From assembly GCA_902651635.1 (NCBI GenBank), contig CACRSC010000041.1, forward strand, positions 85,999-149,998: DNA of 64,000 nt, given 5' to 3'. The translations under genes and the position numbers were made by a program. Shown here in pieces: positions 22,714 to 32,123 of the stretch. A model generated the notes under the pieces. It did no database searches. It was not told where the DNA came from and saw nothing but the letters and a program-made list of their open reading frames with translations. Source of the DNA: Mastigamoeba balamuthi. Lineage: Eukaryota > Evosea > Mastigamoebida > Mastigamoebidae. Positions within the stretch are counted from its first letter, which is position 1; each line of letters begins with the position of its first letter.

Positions 22714-24030
22714 TCAGAGGACCCACTCAGCCATCGCCCTGCGGCTGATGGAGATCGCACAGTTGTACGGCGCAATTCCCTGCTCCCCGATCTGCGCATC
22801 GCGGGGGGTTAGCCGTCGCGGTGGGCGGTGCGTCAGCGAGGGCCGCACGAGGCTCAGGCCGCAGATCGAGTAGTACGTGTGCAGCACGTCGGGTGGGCAG
22901 TCCTCCGGGAGCTTCGCGAACCCGCCCAGCTTCGTCTGGCACGACACGATGAACGCCCTGAGGGCCTCGCGGTTGATCAGGTCCGCGTGGCCCAGCATCG
23001 CCAGCGAGCTGCCGATCCAGAACGAGTAGCACGAGTCCGCCGGCTTGTTGACGCGCCCCTGGAAGCCGCCCACCTGCCGGCTGCACAGCCAGCGCACGAG
23101 GTCCGCGCGCCGCGTGACGCGCGGCAGCTCGCCGAGGAGGCTGAGGGCAGCGACGGCGCAGTAGGTGCTGCCGCCGTGGGACTCCTGCAGGGGGCACTGG
23201 CCAAACGCCCCCTCGTACGACTGGCTCGCGAGGATGAACTCGAGCGTGCGGCTGCGGTCCACCGCGCTCCAGTCCCCCAGCATCGCGCTGATGGCGCACG
23301 CGCAGTACACAAACCGCATGTCCGCCTCCCCGCGACCAGGGAGCCCCACGGCAGCGAAGCTGAAGAGGGGCTGTGAGGGCACACGCTTGGAGGGGGATGT
23401 GGACAGCGAGGTGAGCGCGTGCCTGCCGTCAGGGCGCTGCAGGCGGCGAAGGGCAGCGACGATGGCGCTGCGGTTGACGCGACCAAAGTCGTCCCCGAGG
23501 ATGCGCAGTATGCACAGCGCGACGTAGGTCATCGCGGTGCTGCTGCCCTCGAACAGGCTGAGCCCCTGCGTGCGCCCGTGTTCCAAGCACCCCGGTCGTG
23601 AGAGGGAGAAAAAAAGGCGAGGGAGGGGTGCCCAAAGGCGGACGAACGGTGCAGTCCGCGCCAGCAGGCGTGCCGAGGAACCCACACAGCGCCTCGTTGG
23701 AGCCGTCCTCGTTGGGCACCATCTGAAGCGAGTAAACGTACTCGACTTGCGGCAACGTCAGGACACTTCGGAGGGCCACACGAGTGGGGGAGTGGGGGGA
23801 GGGTGCTTACTGAGGGACTTGGCGTCGGGCTCGGGCAGGCGCTCGCCGAGGAGGTCGAGGGTGGAGACGACAAAGTAGAGGAGCGACAGGTGGTTGTTGT
23901 CCTGCGAGGCGTACGGCGCCGGCAGGCCCTGCACACACCTCTTGAGGAACCTCAGCAGCGCCGCCCTGTCGATGTCCGCCGGCTGCTGTGGCTGCTCCGG
24001 CTGCTGCTGCTGCTGCTGCTGCTCGCTCAT
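22714..24030 (-). CDS. PGGT1B: Geranylgeranyltransferase type I beta subunit
   Basis: Five exons (24030-23811, 23745-23648, 23565-23423, 23359-22849, 22791-22714) encode 349 residues. IEYVYSLQMVP, STAMTYVALCILRILGDD, EADMRFVYCA, ESHGGSTYCAVA, PADSCYSFW and DVLHTYYSICGLSL match the beta subunit of GGTase-I. Asp and Cys of D-x-CYSFW and His of LHTYY are the zinc ligands. The enzyme attaches geranylgeranyl to CaaX proteins such as Rho GTPases. Intron 3 restores DGSFAAVGLPGRGEADMRF only with a GC start (GCACGC at 23422). Intron 2 has a weak GTTCGT donor and intron 1 an AAG acceptor. Introns 3 and 4 are multiples of three without stops. The N-terminus begins with a glutamine run. Confidence 0.92.
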
Positions 24031-24144
24031 CGTTGTGTGCCGGACGGTTCGAACAAAGGATTGAATCGCAAATCAGAGATATTTAGGGAGATATCTTCTT
24101 CTGTGCTTGTTCGGCGCCGCCGCGCTTGTCTTGACGTCTCTGAG
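24031..24144. promoter_or_regulatory. 114-base bidirectional promoter, PGGT1B / MED30-like
   Basis: Very short head-to-head spacer containing GAGATATTT (24076-24084) and GGGAGATATC (24087-24096), two copies of the GATAT motif found upstream of several genes here. Confidence 0.5.
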
Positions 24145-24650
24145 ATGGAGGACGCGGCGCCGCTGGAGATGCCTGCCAAGCAGGCCGACATGCTGCTGGC
24201 CACCATGCGGGACATCACCCGCGTGCTGCGGACCGCCCAGCCTGCGCACCAGCGCTCCTCCGAGGTCCTGCGCGAGCTGTGCGACCGCTACGTCCGCCTC
24301 TCGCGCTCCCTCCGAGACACCTTCACTCCCGTGCGTCCATCCGCAGTCACACGAGCACACGCTACACACCCCTCCGTCCGCATGGCTGACGCTGCGACGC
24401 AACGCTCGGAGCAGAGGGTGTACGCTCCAGAGGAGGAGGAGACGCTGAGACAGGAGAGGGACAGGCTCGCCAAGGTACGCGCGCCACAGGGGCACACGCG
24501 GAGCGATGCCACTCAAATGCCGCCCTGCCCCGGGTTCTGCAGGAGGTGGTCGCGAAGAACAACGTCATCAAGAGGCTCATCGACGAGCTGCGCGACCTCC
24601 AGTTCGACCTCGCCTCGATGACGATCCAACCCGACGACGCTCCCAAATAG
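24145..24650 (+). CDS. Mediator subunit 30-like protein
   Basis: Three exons (24145-24330, 24415-24474, 24543-24650) encode 117 residues. The N-terminal half is a helical region (TMRDITRVLR...RSSEVLRELCDRYVRLSRSLRD). The C-terminal part, YAPEEEETLRQERDRL followed by VVAKNNVIKRLIDELRDLQFDL, resembles the end of MED30 (EERREI...VNKKLKQKNQQLKQIMDQLRNLIWDI) in position, charge pattern and length. MED30 sits in the Mediator head region that links activators to RNA polymerase II. Identity is low, so another short coiled-coil subunit is possible. Confidence 0.5.
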
Positions 24651-24759
24651 AATCCAAAAGAACAACGCTTGCCGAGCCACCGCGTAGATTTGCCGACTTT
24701 GTCTGGTTTTGAATCGGGGGTATCATCGGCTCATATCAACTGAAAACTATCTGTGGCGG

Positions 24760-26259
24760 ATGGCGCGACTTGTGCCGGTGGGGACCGGCGGGCAGCCGAT
24801 AGCGCTGGCCCCCGGGGAGAACATCGTCGGTCGCAGCGACGCCACCAGCATACGCGACCCCAAGTGCAGCCGCCGCCAAGTGTCCATCACGCTCGACCCC
24901 TCCGGCCGCGCGTTCCTCACCACCGTGCACGGATCTCCCGCCGCGTTCCCACGCGTTCTCACGCGTCTCACGCGTCTCGCGCAGCTGGGGATGAACTCGA
25001 GCGTGGTGTCGAGGACGGGCGGCAGGGACGAGGTGGTGACCAAGGGCGCGGCGCCTGTGGAGCTGCGGGACGGCGACGTCGTGCAGCTGCTCATCGGCCA
25101 GTACGCCTACGCGCTGTCGCTCAACCCCGACGCCACGCAGGCGGCCGACTCGCAGCCCACGCCCGCGCAGCAGCCCATGTCCCAGCCCTCGCCGCCGCCC
25201 GCCAACGTCCCTCCGGCGTCGGGCGGGACGCCTGCGAGGCCGCCCCAGAGCGCCGAGGCGACGCCCGACAGGCAGCAGCAGCGCGACGAGGGCGCGGGAG
25301 GGGCCGCCGACGACGGGGACGCGAGGCCTGTCTGCAAGTACGGCGCCACGTGCTACCGCAAGAACGCGGACCACCTCGCGCAGTACCGCCACCCGCAGCA
25401 GCCGCAGTCGCCTTCACGCGCTCAGCAGCAGCAGCAGCAGCCCCAGGCGCCTCAGTCTCAGTCTCAGTCTCAGCCCCAGCAGCAGCAGCAGCAGCCGAGC
25501 GGCGATGCGCAGACAGCTCAGACTGCGCCACCACCGCAGGACCTCGTCGCGGACGACAGGGCGCCGAGGGCTGCGCAGAGGCCGGTGTTCAGGACGCCGG
25601 TGTCGGCCCCGGCAGCGGCGTCGCGGCTGCCGGCGGGGCCTGCGCAGGGGAGCAGGAAGCTGGTGGTGCAGGCGCTGGGGACCTCTGTGCTGCGGTTCGC
25701 GCCGCGCGACGCAGCGGCCGTCATGGGGCGAGTGGCGGGCGAGTTCCTCGAGCGGCACGCGGCGCCAGACCTGCGCCTGGCGGTCGCCGACGAGGACCAG
25801 AGCATTCTCGAGGAGTACCGAAAGGCGCGCTCTCTCTCTCTGCATTTCAATTGATCGATTCAATATCTCTCTCTTAATGTGCTGTACACTCTGCAGTACG
25901 CGCCGAGGGACGCCCGGTTCGAGGTCCTGTGCACGCACCCGAGCGCGCTGTGGGCCGAGGGGTACGCGGTGGCCTGCGAGGTCAACTGGCGGTGGAAGCA
26001 GGCCGACCCGCGCATGCACGACGTGCTCGGCGCGGACTTTGCAGCGCTCGTGACCGCGCGCCACCCGAGGCCCGGGCAGGCGGGCAACGTGTACGACGTG
26101 CAGGTCGAGGGCAGGCCGGCGGTGTTCCTCTGCGTGCCGCCCAACGTGGGCAACCCGGACAAGCCCGACTACCTCACAGGCCCCGAATCGCTCGAGACCG
26201 GCCGGGCGCTCTACGAGCAGATGGTCCGTCGCCTGCTGCAGCAGGCGTTCAACCAGTGA
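24760..26259 (+). CDS. FHA-PBZ protein, APLF-like, with uncharacterised C-terminal domain
   Basis: Three exons (24760-24924, 24985-25824, 25897-26259) encode 455 residues. Residues 1-100 form an FHA domain (ENIVGRSD, CSRRQVSI, LTTLGMNSSVV) of the PNKP/APTX/APLF kind that binds phosphothreonine of XRCC1/XRCC4-type scaffolds. Near 25330-25392 is a PBZ finger, CKYGATCYRKNADHLAQYRH, which binds poly(ADP-ribose). Q/P/S-rich linkers follow. The last 200 residues (LVVQALGTSVLRFAPRDAA...VFLCVPPNVGNPDKPDYL) form a conserved-looking alpha/beta region, possibly macro-domain-like; that is a guess. Role inferred: strand-break repair. Intron 2 (25825-25896) has no GT donor in the right phase and seems to start GCGCGC. 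Intron 1 is 60 bases and open in frame. Confidence 0.75.
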
Positions 26260-26610
26260 GCGGGAGGTTCCCTCGCTATCCCTGCAATTCGGAATTTATC
26301 ATGCATCACAGCCACGCTTGACTGTTGCTGCTCTTCCCGTCCTCTACGTGAGTGCTGGGCGTGGGCGCCACAAGAATGCCCCCCACCCGCGATTCTACTG
26401 ATCCACGGATGATGTGGCTTCTTTTTCCCTCGGCACCCCGACACGTGCGAGCATCCACGTGGGGCCACGCACTGGATTTTGTCACCAGCCCAGATATTAG
26501 ATTCCATGACGTGTCCGAGGCTACGTGTCGGGAATCTTTTAGATCGCTTATAAGCTCGCGCGTGCCGTGCAGTGGGGCAGACTCAGAACCACCCGGCACC
26601 CACCACACCA
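26260..26610. promoter_or_regulatory. Promoter region of the MOCOS-type gene
   Basis: Contains CACGTG-like sites (ACACGTGC near 26438 and CCACGTGG near 26457), CAGATATTAG at 26491 and TATAAG at 26549-26554, 57 bases before the ATG. No gene seen. Confidence 0.5.
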
Positions 26611-28497
26611 ATGGCCAAGGACACCAAGGCCGCCCAGCCATCGCGCCCCGCGCCCTCCCCGTCGCGCCCGCCGCGCAGTGCCTGCGCCCGGATCGGCAAA
26701 GCGGCGATAATCGCCGGAATCGCCGTCTGCGCGCTGGCGCTGGCGCTCGGGCAGCTCCCCGTGGCGGGCGACATCGCCAGACGCGGCGAGCGCGGCGCAG
26801 AACCGGCGCAGCAGCAGCAGCCAGAGGCGAGCGCGGAGCAGAGGTACCGGGAGCGCTACAGGCGCTACTGGAAGACCGACAGCGAGTGGGAGGCCGTCCA
26901 GAAGGAGCGCAGGAGGTTCCTCCGCAAGGCACGCCCGCTCCCTGCTGGTGGCCGCCGCGATCTGGATCTCGTAATACGCTGACTGACGGGCGATATTTCG
27001 AGATATTATTTATTGTATTGACCGATTCGGACTGACGTTTGGGGGGATGATTATCTATCGCAGTATTCGCCCAACGGGGAGTACGGGTACGGAGGGCAGA
27101 TCGAGGGCATCGTGGCGGACAACTTCAAGAGGCTCAACGGGGACGTGTACCTGGACAACACGGGGGCGGTGCTGTACCAGGAGGGCCAGCTGGCGAACAT
27201 CTTCCGCGACCTGACGACGACGACGTACGGCAACTCGCACTCGAAGAACCCCTCGGCCTCTGCGAGCGACCAGGCCATCGAGGACGCGCGCAGGATGATC
27301 CTGCAGCACTTTGGCACGTCGGCGAGCGAGTACACGGTCATCTTCACGAGCGGGGCGACGGGGGCGCTGCGGCTGGTGGCCGAGAGCTTCCCGTGGACCA
27401 ACGCGAGCAACTTTGTGTACCTGCGGCAGAACCACAACAGCGTCCTGGGCATCCGCGAGGTCGCCATCGACCACGGCGCGCGGTTCCAGGCGATCCCCGA
27501 GGAGGAGATGAACGAGGACGTCTGCAACCGCATCATCGGCGGCAACCCGTGCAAGGGCCCGGCGACGACCAAGCGCACGGTCATGCTGACGCCGTTCCCC
27601 GAGAAGACGTACAACCTCTTCGCCTTCCCCGCGGAGGACAACTTCGCGGGCGTCAAGTACCCGCTCGAGTGGGTGCGGCTCTTCAAGGAGCGGCAGCGCG
27701 GCGAGCAGGGCACGGGCAACTGGCTGACGCTCGTCGACGCGGCGGCGTACGTGCCGACGCACAAGCTGAACCTGACCGAGCACCCGATCGACTTTGTCGC
27801 CATGTCGTTCTATAAGATGTTCGGCTACCCCACGGGGCTCGGGGCGCTCGTCGTCCGCAACGAGGTCACCGAGATCATGCAGAAGACGTTCTTTGGCGGC
27901 GGCACGGTCGTCGCCTCGAGCTGCGACACGCACTTCTGCCTGCTGCACTCGAAGCCCTGCACGAGGTTCGAGGACGGCACCGTCTCGTTCCTCGGCATCG
28001 CCGAGCTGCGCCACGGCTTTGCCGAGCTGCACAGGCTCGGCATGGGCAACATCACCAAGCACGTCTGGTCGCTGACGAGCTACGCCTACGACCAGCTGAG
28101 CGCGCTCAGGCACAAGAACGGCAAGCCCGTGCTCAACATACACGGCAAGCACCACCTGCGCGACTCGGCCTCGCAGGGCGGCATCGTCAACTTCAACGTC
28201 ATGGACGAGAAGGGCGACTACGTGGGCTACCACATCGTCCAGAAGGACGCCACGGACGCGCGCATACACCTGCGCACGGGCTGCTCGTGCAACCCGGGCG
28301 CGTGCTACGGCTACCTCGGCATCGCGTCGTACGAGGTCGAGAGGTTCAGCCTCAAGAACAGGGACGGCTGCGGCTTCGACCCCGACATGGCCGAGGGCAG
28401 GCCCCTGGGCAGCGTGCGCACGTCGTACGGCTACACCACGACGTTTGAGGACATTCGCGCGTTCATCGAGTTCATCAAGAGGACGTACGTGCACTGA
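26611..28497 (+). CDS. Membrane-anchored MOCOS/NifS-type aminotransferase-fold protein
   Basis: Exons 26611-26928 and 27064-28497 encode 583 residues. The PLP-dependent class V aminotransferase domain resembles the N-terminal part of molybdenum-cofactor sulfurase: VYLDNTGAVLYQE, YGNSHS, FTSGATGALRLVAE, FPWTNASNFVYL, NHNSVLGIRE, TYNLFAFPAEDNF, VDAAAY, SFYKMFGYPTGLGAL (PLP lysine), FGGGTV, and RTGCSCNPGAC with the persulfide Cys. The MOSC domain that follows in true MOCOS is absent. The N-terminus instead has a hydrophobic helix (residues 32-50, IIAGIAVCALALALG), so the enzyme is probably membrane-bound. The exon join matches MOCOS best (FLRKYSPNGEYGY) with a GC donor, GCACGC; a GT donor at 26969 would add 14 residues and cannot be excluded. 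Confidence 0.85.
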
Positions 28498-28821
28498 GGC
28501 TGAAGGCTCGCGTGTATGTAGCGCCTCGTGAGACACGAGAGACAGAGACAGTGTGGCTGGCTGCTGTTCCTCCGTCGCGGTGTCCCGACTGGTTGAACAC
28601 AGAACATGTTGATGGTGTTGCCAATATTTGTCTGATTTCGTTACTCAGCTCACGACACCCAATCCGGACCCCTGGGCTATCTGTTCGCTTTCAAGGATTC
28701 CCGTGCTGGACTTTGATTGGGGCGTGTGTCCCATCCCATCCTGTGCTAGAAGATCGATGCGCTACTGAACGTCATCGCTTCTCTTGGGTTAACTTCGCTT
28801 GTCTTTTGAATTTGATGGGGG
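28498..28821. other. Gap downstream of the aminotransferase gene
   Basis: 324 bases between the stop codon and the 3' end of the U1 gene; nothing else recognised. Confidence 0.5.
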
Positions 28822-28979
28822 CAGGGCAGCGCGAGCGCTGCCCAGCTGACAGAAATTAAGGCGGGGGGCAACCCGTTAGAGCTACCCCCGCCGCATACCG
28901 GGCCGAAGTGCAATGGCCAAGCAACACAGCGGGTAGGCCGCCCTGTTGACCGCAGCTCTACCACCGCCCAGGTAAGTAT
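28822..28979 (-). ncRNA. RNU1: U1 spliceosomal snRNA
   Basis: On the minus strand the RNA starts ATACTTACCTGG at 28979, the invariant U1 5' end that pairs with 5' splice sites. Stem-loop I (GGTAG...CTACC) carries GGTCAACAGG in place of the usual U1-70K loop GATCACGAAG. Stem-loop II has GGCCATTGCACTTCGGCC, containing the U1A-binding ATTGCAC. Stem-loop III is GGGGGTAGC...GCCCCCC. The Sm site is TAATTTCTG (28849-28857), and stem-loop IV is GGGCAGCGC/GCGCTGCCC. About 158 nt against 164 in human. It acts in the U1 snRNP to define donors. The 3' end is set at the base of stem IV. Confidence 0.95.
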
Positions 28980-29423
28980 GAAGATTCCTTATGGTGCCGT
29001 GCGGCGGGTCATTCTTCGCCCTGAAAAACAGATTTATGGGTGCCCACCATTCGCGTACCCCCGTTTCCGTTTCGGTTGGCGGCCTCTGCCGCCCTCTCTC
29101 CGGACAAAGGCTTCGATACACCCCTTGGCAGCTCGTCCGGCTCGCCCCCCGCCTGCTTCCCCGGTGTCAACCGGTATTCAACTGAATATCTCGGAGATAT
29201 CCAAGACCAGATGAGGCCCGCCCGCAGCGCCCTCGGGCCCGAGCCCCGGGTCGCCTCAGCGGCACCCACCGCGCCAATCGGAGGCCCCGGAGCCGCGCCC
29301 CGGGGCGGTCATTTGACATCACCGATGACATCAGCAGCGCAGTGAGCTCCTGTGTGTGTTGAAACCCCCTCCCTGCGTTTTTGCGCCCGCGCGCCGACTA
29401 GCCGCCCCACCGCCACCGCCAGA
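28980..29423. promoter_or_regulatory. Divergent promoter region, U1 snRNA / eIF3f
   Basis: 444 bases. GAATATCTCGGAGATATCC at about 29184-29202 is a GATAT inverted pair. Two TGACATCA octamers (29314-29321 and 29326-29333) lie about 100 bases before the eIF3f ATG. The U1 proximal promoter element must lie near 29030-29060 but I cannot identify it from one gene. Confidence 0.45.
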
Positions 29424-30470
29424 ATGGACACCTCGTCGCTGTTCCTCGACACGGGCCACCTGCAGCACGTCGTCTGCGTGCACCCGCTCGCCGTGGCGTC
29501 GATCCTGGACCACTTCAGCCGCCGGCGCGCCAAGCAGACGCGCGTGGTGGGCACCCTGCTGGGCACCAGCACCGAGGGCTCGGTCGAGGTCACCGACGCC
29601 TTCGCGGTGCCGCTGAGCGACGCCGACGACGTCGACGTGGCCACCGTGCGCACCGTCGCCGAGCTGCGCAGGCGGACGGCGCCCAACGAGGCCATCGTCG
29701 GCTGGTACTCGACGGGCACCGAGATCACCGAGAGCTCCTCGCGCATCCACGAGCTCTTCTGGAAGGAGATCCGCGCGCCCCCCGTGCTCCTCACCGTCGG
29801 CTGCGCCCTCTCCAACGACCGCCTCCCCATCCGCGTCCGTCCCCCCCTTGCCCCAATACCCACATCCCCCACCCTCCCTGCTGCTTCCGGTCTCGGGGTC
29901 TCACAGAGGGCGCGTTCGTTTGTCGGTCGGTCGTTTGTCTTTGTTTTTTGCGTGTGTGTGCACTTTGGGCCTCGGCAGGCGTATGTGTGCTCGAGCCTCA
30001 GGTTCGGGGACAAGACGCTGGGGGCGTACTTCCACCCGGTGCAGTGCCACACGAGGGGGTCGGACATGGAGCGCGTCGCCGCGTCGTCGCTGGTGGCGGC
30101 CTCGTCGCCGTCCGAGGGCGACAGCGTCGAGCCCAGCGTCCGCAAGCTGCTCGAGCTGCTCGACGCCGCCATCGCCTACACCCGCGCGGCCCAGGCCGGC
30201 ACCGTCAAGGGCGACGCCGCCATCGGCCAGGAGCTCACCGAGGTCGTCCAGTCGCTGCCCGCGCTCGACCGCGCGCAGCTCGACTCGGCCTTCACCGACG
30301 GCCTCCAGGACCTGCTGATGGCCTCGTACCTCGCCAACATGACCCGCTCGCAGCTCGGCCTCTCCGAGCGCCTCCGCCAGGCCCTCGTCACCGCCCCTGC
30401 CCCCGCCGCCGCCCCTGCAGCCGCTGCCGCAGCCCCCGCGCCCGCCGCTGCCGCGCAGGCCGCGCAGTGA
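29424..30470 (+). CDS. EIF3F: Translation initiation factor eIF3 subunit f
   Basis: Exons 29424-29834 and 29979-30470 encode 300 residues. The MPN domain starts VVCVHPLAVASILDHFSRR and continues RVVGTLLG, VEVTDAFAVP, IVGWYSTG and LTVGC. The second exon gives AYVCSSLRFGDKTLGAYFHPVQC and the helical C-terminus (LTEVVQSLPALD...LLMASYLANMTRSQLGLSERL), which places it as eIF3f rather than eIF3h or proteasome Rpn8. It lacks the JAMM metal motif, as expected for eIF3f. The tail is alanine/proline-rich. The 144-base intron is a multiple of three and has no in-frame stop, so an unspliced RNA would code for 48 extra residues. Confidence 0.92.
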   Translation: MDTSSLFLDTGHLQHVVCVHPLAVASILDHFSRRRAKQTRVVGTLLGTSTEGSVEVTDAFAVPLSDADDVDVATVRTVAELRRRTAPNEAIVGWYSTGTEITESSSRIHELFWKEIRAPPVLLTVGCALSNDRLPIRVRPPLAPIPTSPTLPAASGLGVSQRARSFVGRSFVFVFCVCVHFGPRQAYVCSSLRFGDKTLGAYFHPVQCHTRGSDMERVAASSLVAASSPSEGDSVEPSVRKLLELLDAAIAYTRAAQAGTVKGDAAIGQELTEVVQSLPALDRAQLDSAFTDGLQDLLMASYLANMTRSQLGLSERLRQALVTAPAPAAAPAAAAAAPAPAAAAQAAQ

Positions 30471-30827
30471 GGGCCGTCTTCAGACCCCGCCAGCAGCACA
30501 GACCCCGAACACACCAGCCACACAGAGGGGAGATATTTGGTTTGATAATCAGACAAGGAGCTCCGTCCGCTGCGTTCGCGTCCCGGTCACTCGGGCGGGC
30601 TGCTGCTGCTGTGCGCCCGCTTGCTCGTCGGGGGTTCGCCGTCGTCCGGGTGTGCCCGCTTGCGTTCCTCGTGTCCTGAAGGTCAAAGATACTCAGAATC
30701 TGCAGGATCACTGGTTGTGTTTTGAATAACGTCACAGCTCCTGGGGTCGCGCGCGCCAATAAAATATCCAGCAGCACAGACAACAAACATTTGGGGTCGC
30801 CGTGTGAGAGTTTGAACACATAAAATA
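30471..30827. other. Gap between eIF3f and membrane protein gene
   Basis: 357 bases. AGATATTTGG at 30531-30540, the best match to the recurring promoter motif, and AATAAAAT at 30759. No gene. Confidence 0.45.
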
Positions 30828-32005
30828 ATGATCGCCGACATGAGGGGGGCTCCCGCTCCGGCGGTGCAGCAGGCCAAGATCTCGCGCGAGCAGTACGAGC
30901 GCGAGGCGCGCTACGAGACCCGCACGCAGTTGCGCAACCTGCTGCGCGCCATCGACGAGAACCCGCAGCTCGCCTCGCGCGCCGTCCTCTACCGCCGCGA
31001 CTCGTTCGCCACCGAGAGCCGCGCGCTCTGCCTCTCCTTCGGCCTCAGCGCGTCCTTTGTCGCGCTGGCCCTCGTGTCGCTCGCGGTCGTCGCCTCGGGC
31101 GACAGGGACGCCGCTGCGCGCTCCTTCTCGCGCGCGGCCGCCGAGACGTTCTGCACGCACGTCTACGAGCGCGCGTCGCTCATCACGCTCATCGGCTACA
31201 TCGTCGCCTGCTTCGGCGTCTGGATCACGTCCGTCACGCTCTACGACCGCCGCCGCGGGCTGCTCGCCCAGGTGACGGCCGCCGAGGCAGCCTTCCAGGT
31301 GCGCGCGCCCGTTCTCTCTCTCTCTTCTCCCCCCTCCCCCGTACCCAGCAGGTGACGTCGCACTGACGTTGCACGGATAATGTAACGTGCGGGGGGCGGC
31401 CAGTCTGTCGTGGACGCGGTGCTGCCGCTGCTGCTGCGGGCGGGGTTCGTGGGCATCGTGCTGTTCGTCAGCGTGTGGGTGAGCGGCGAGTGCAAGAGCA
31501 GCTTCGAGCGCCTCTTCGACACGTGCCGCCAGGCGGGCCCCGTCTGGGAGGTGGCCTCGTCGTCGTCGGTCATCCTCTTCAGCCCGGCGGTGGCTGTCGG
31601 GCTCCCGAGGGCCGTGGGCGCCGTGCTGGGCCTCCTGAGCCTCACGCACCTCGTCATGACCGTCTTCGAGACGATGACGCTGGCCGCGTTTGGCAACCTC
31701 ACCGAGATTTGCCTCTGCGTCGGCTGGTTCCTCTTTGGCGCGCTGCTGTGGGCCTCTGGCAAGTCCTGCGGTTGCACCGCTCCCCCGTCTCTGACGTCCG
31801 CTTGTGCCCCCTTCCCCTCGCAGGCGTGTCGAACTACGGCGTGTACATTGTGCTGGCGATACTCGTGTGCAACACGATGAAGCTCGCATGGACGATCAGC
31901 AAGCACATCGAGGCGCGGCCTGAAGAGCCCAACCTGCCCGACCTCAGCCGCACAATCCCCGACGACGACGACGACGCTGGCCGCCGTGCTCCCGCTGCCC
32001 ATTAA
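30828..32005 (+). CDS. Uncharacterised polytopic membrane protein
   Basis: Three exons (30828-31298, 31404-31770, 31824-32005) encode 339 residues. I do not recognise the family. After a charged N-terminal helix (QYEREARYETRTQLRNLLRAI) there are about six or seven hydrophobic segments (near residues 65-85, 110-135, 158-180, 205-225, 230-250, 262-280, 290-310) and a short acidic tail (PDDDDDAG). Helix 2 ends in a basic cluster (YDRRRG). Two intron joins restore membrane segments and phase, which supports the model. A general receptor- or channel-like membrane role cannot be narrowed further. Confidence 0.7.
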
Positions 32006-32123
32006 CCAGAATCCCCCCCATCCGCATGCATCTTCCCCCTCCCTCTCCTCCCCCCCTCGTTGTCCACACATCATGAATTCACACCACCTTATGCGTCGAT
32101 GTGCCCTTTGCGTTCCTACGTGC

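Noticed and set aside
26929-26968. GT donor at 26969 (GTAATA) for the MOCOS-type gene
   Set aside because: It is in phase but inserts 14 residues before the conserved YGYGG; the GC donor fits the family better. Kept as an alternative only.
30471-30827. Possible extra RNA gene after eIF3f
   Set aside because: No box A/B, Sm site or stable stem set found; only a promoter-like motif and an AATAAA.
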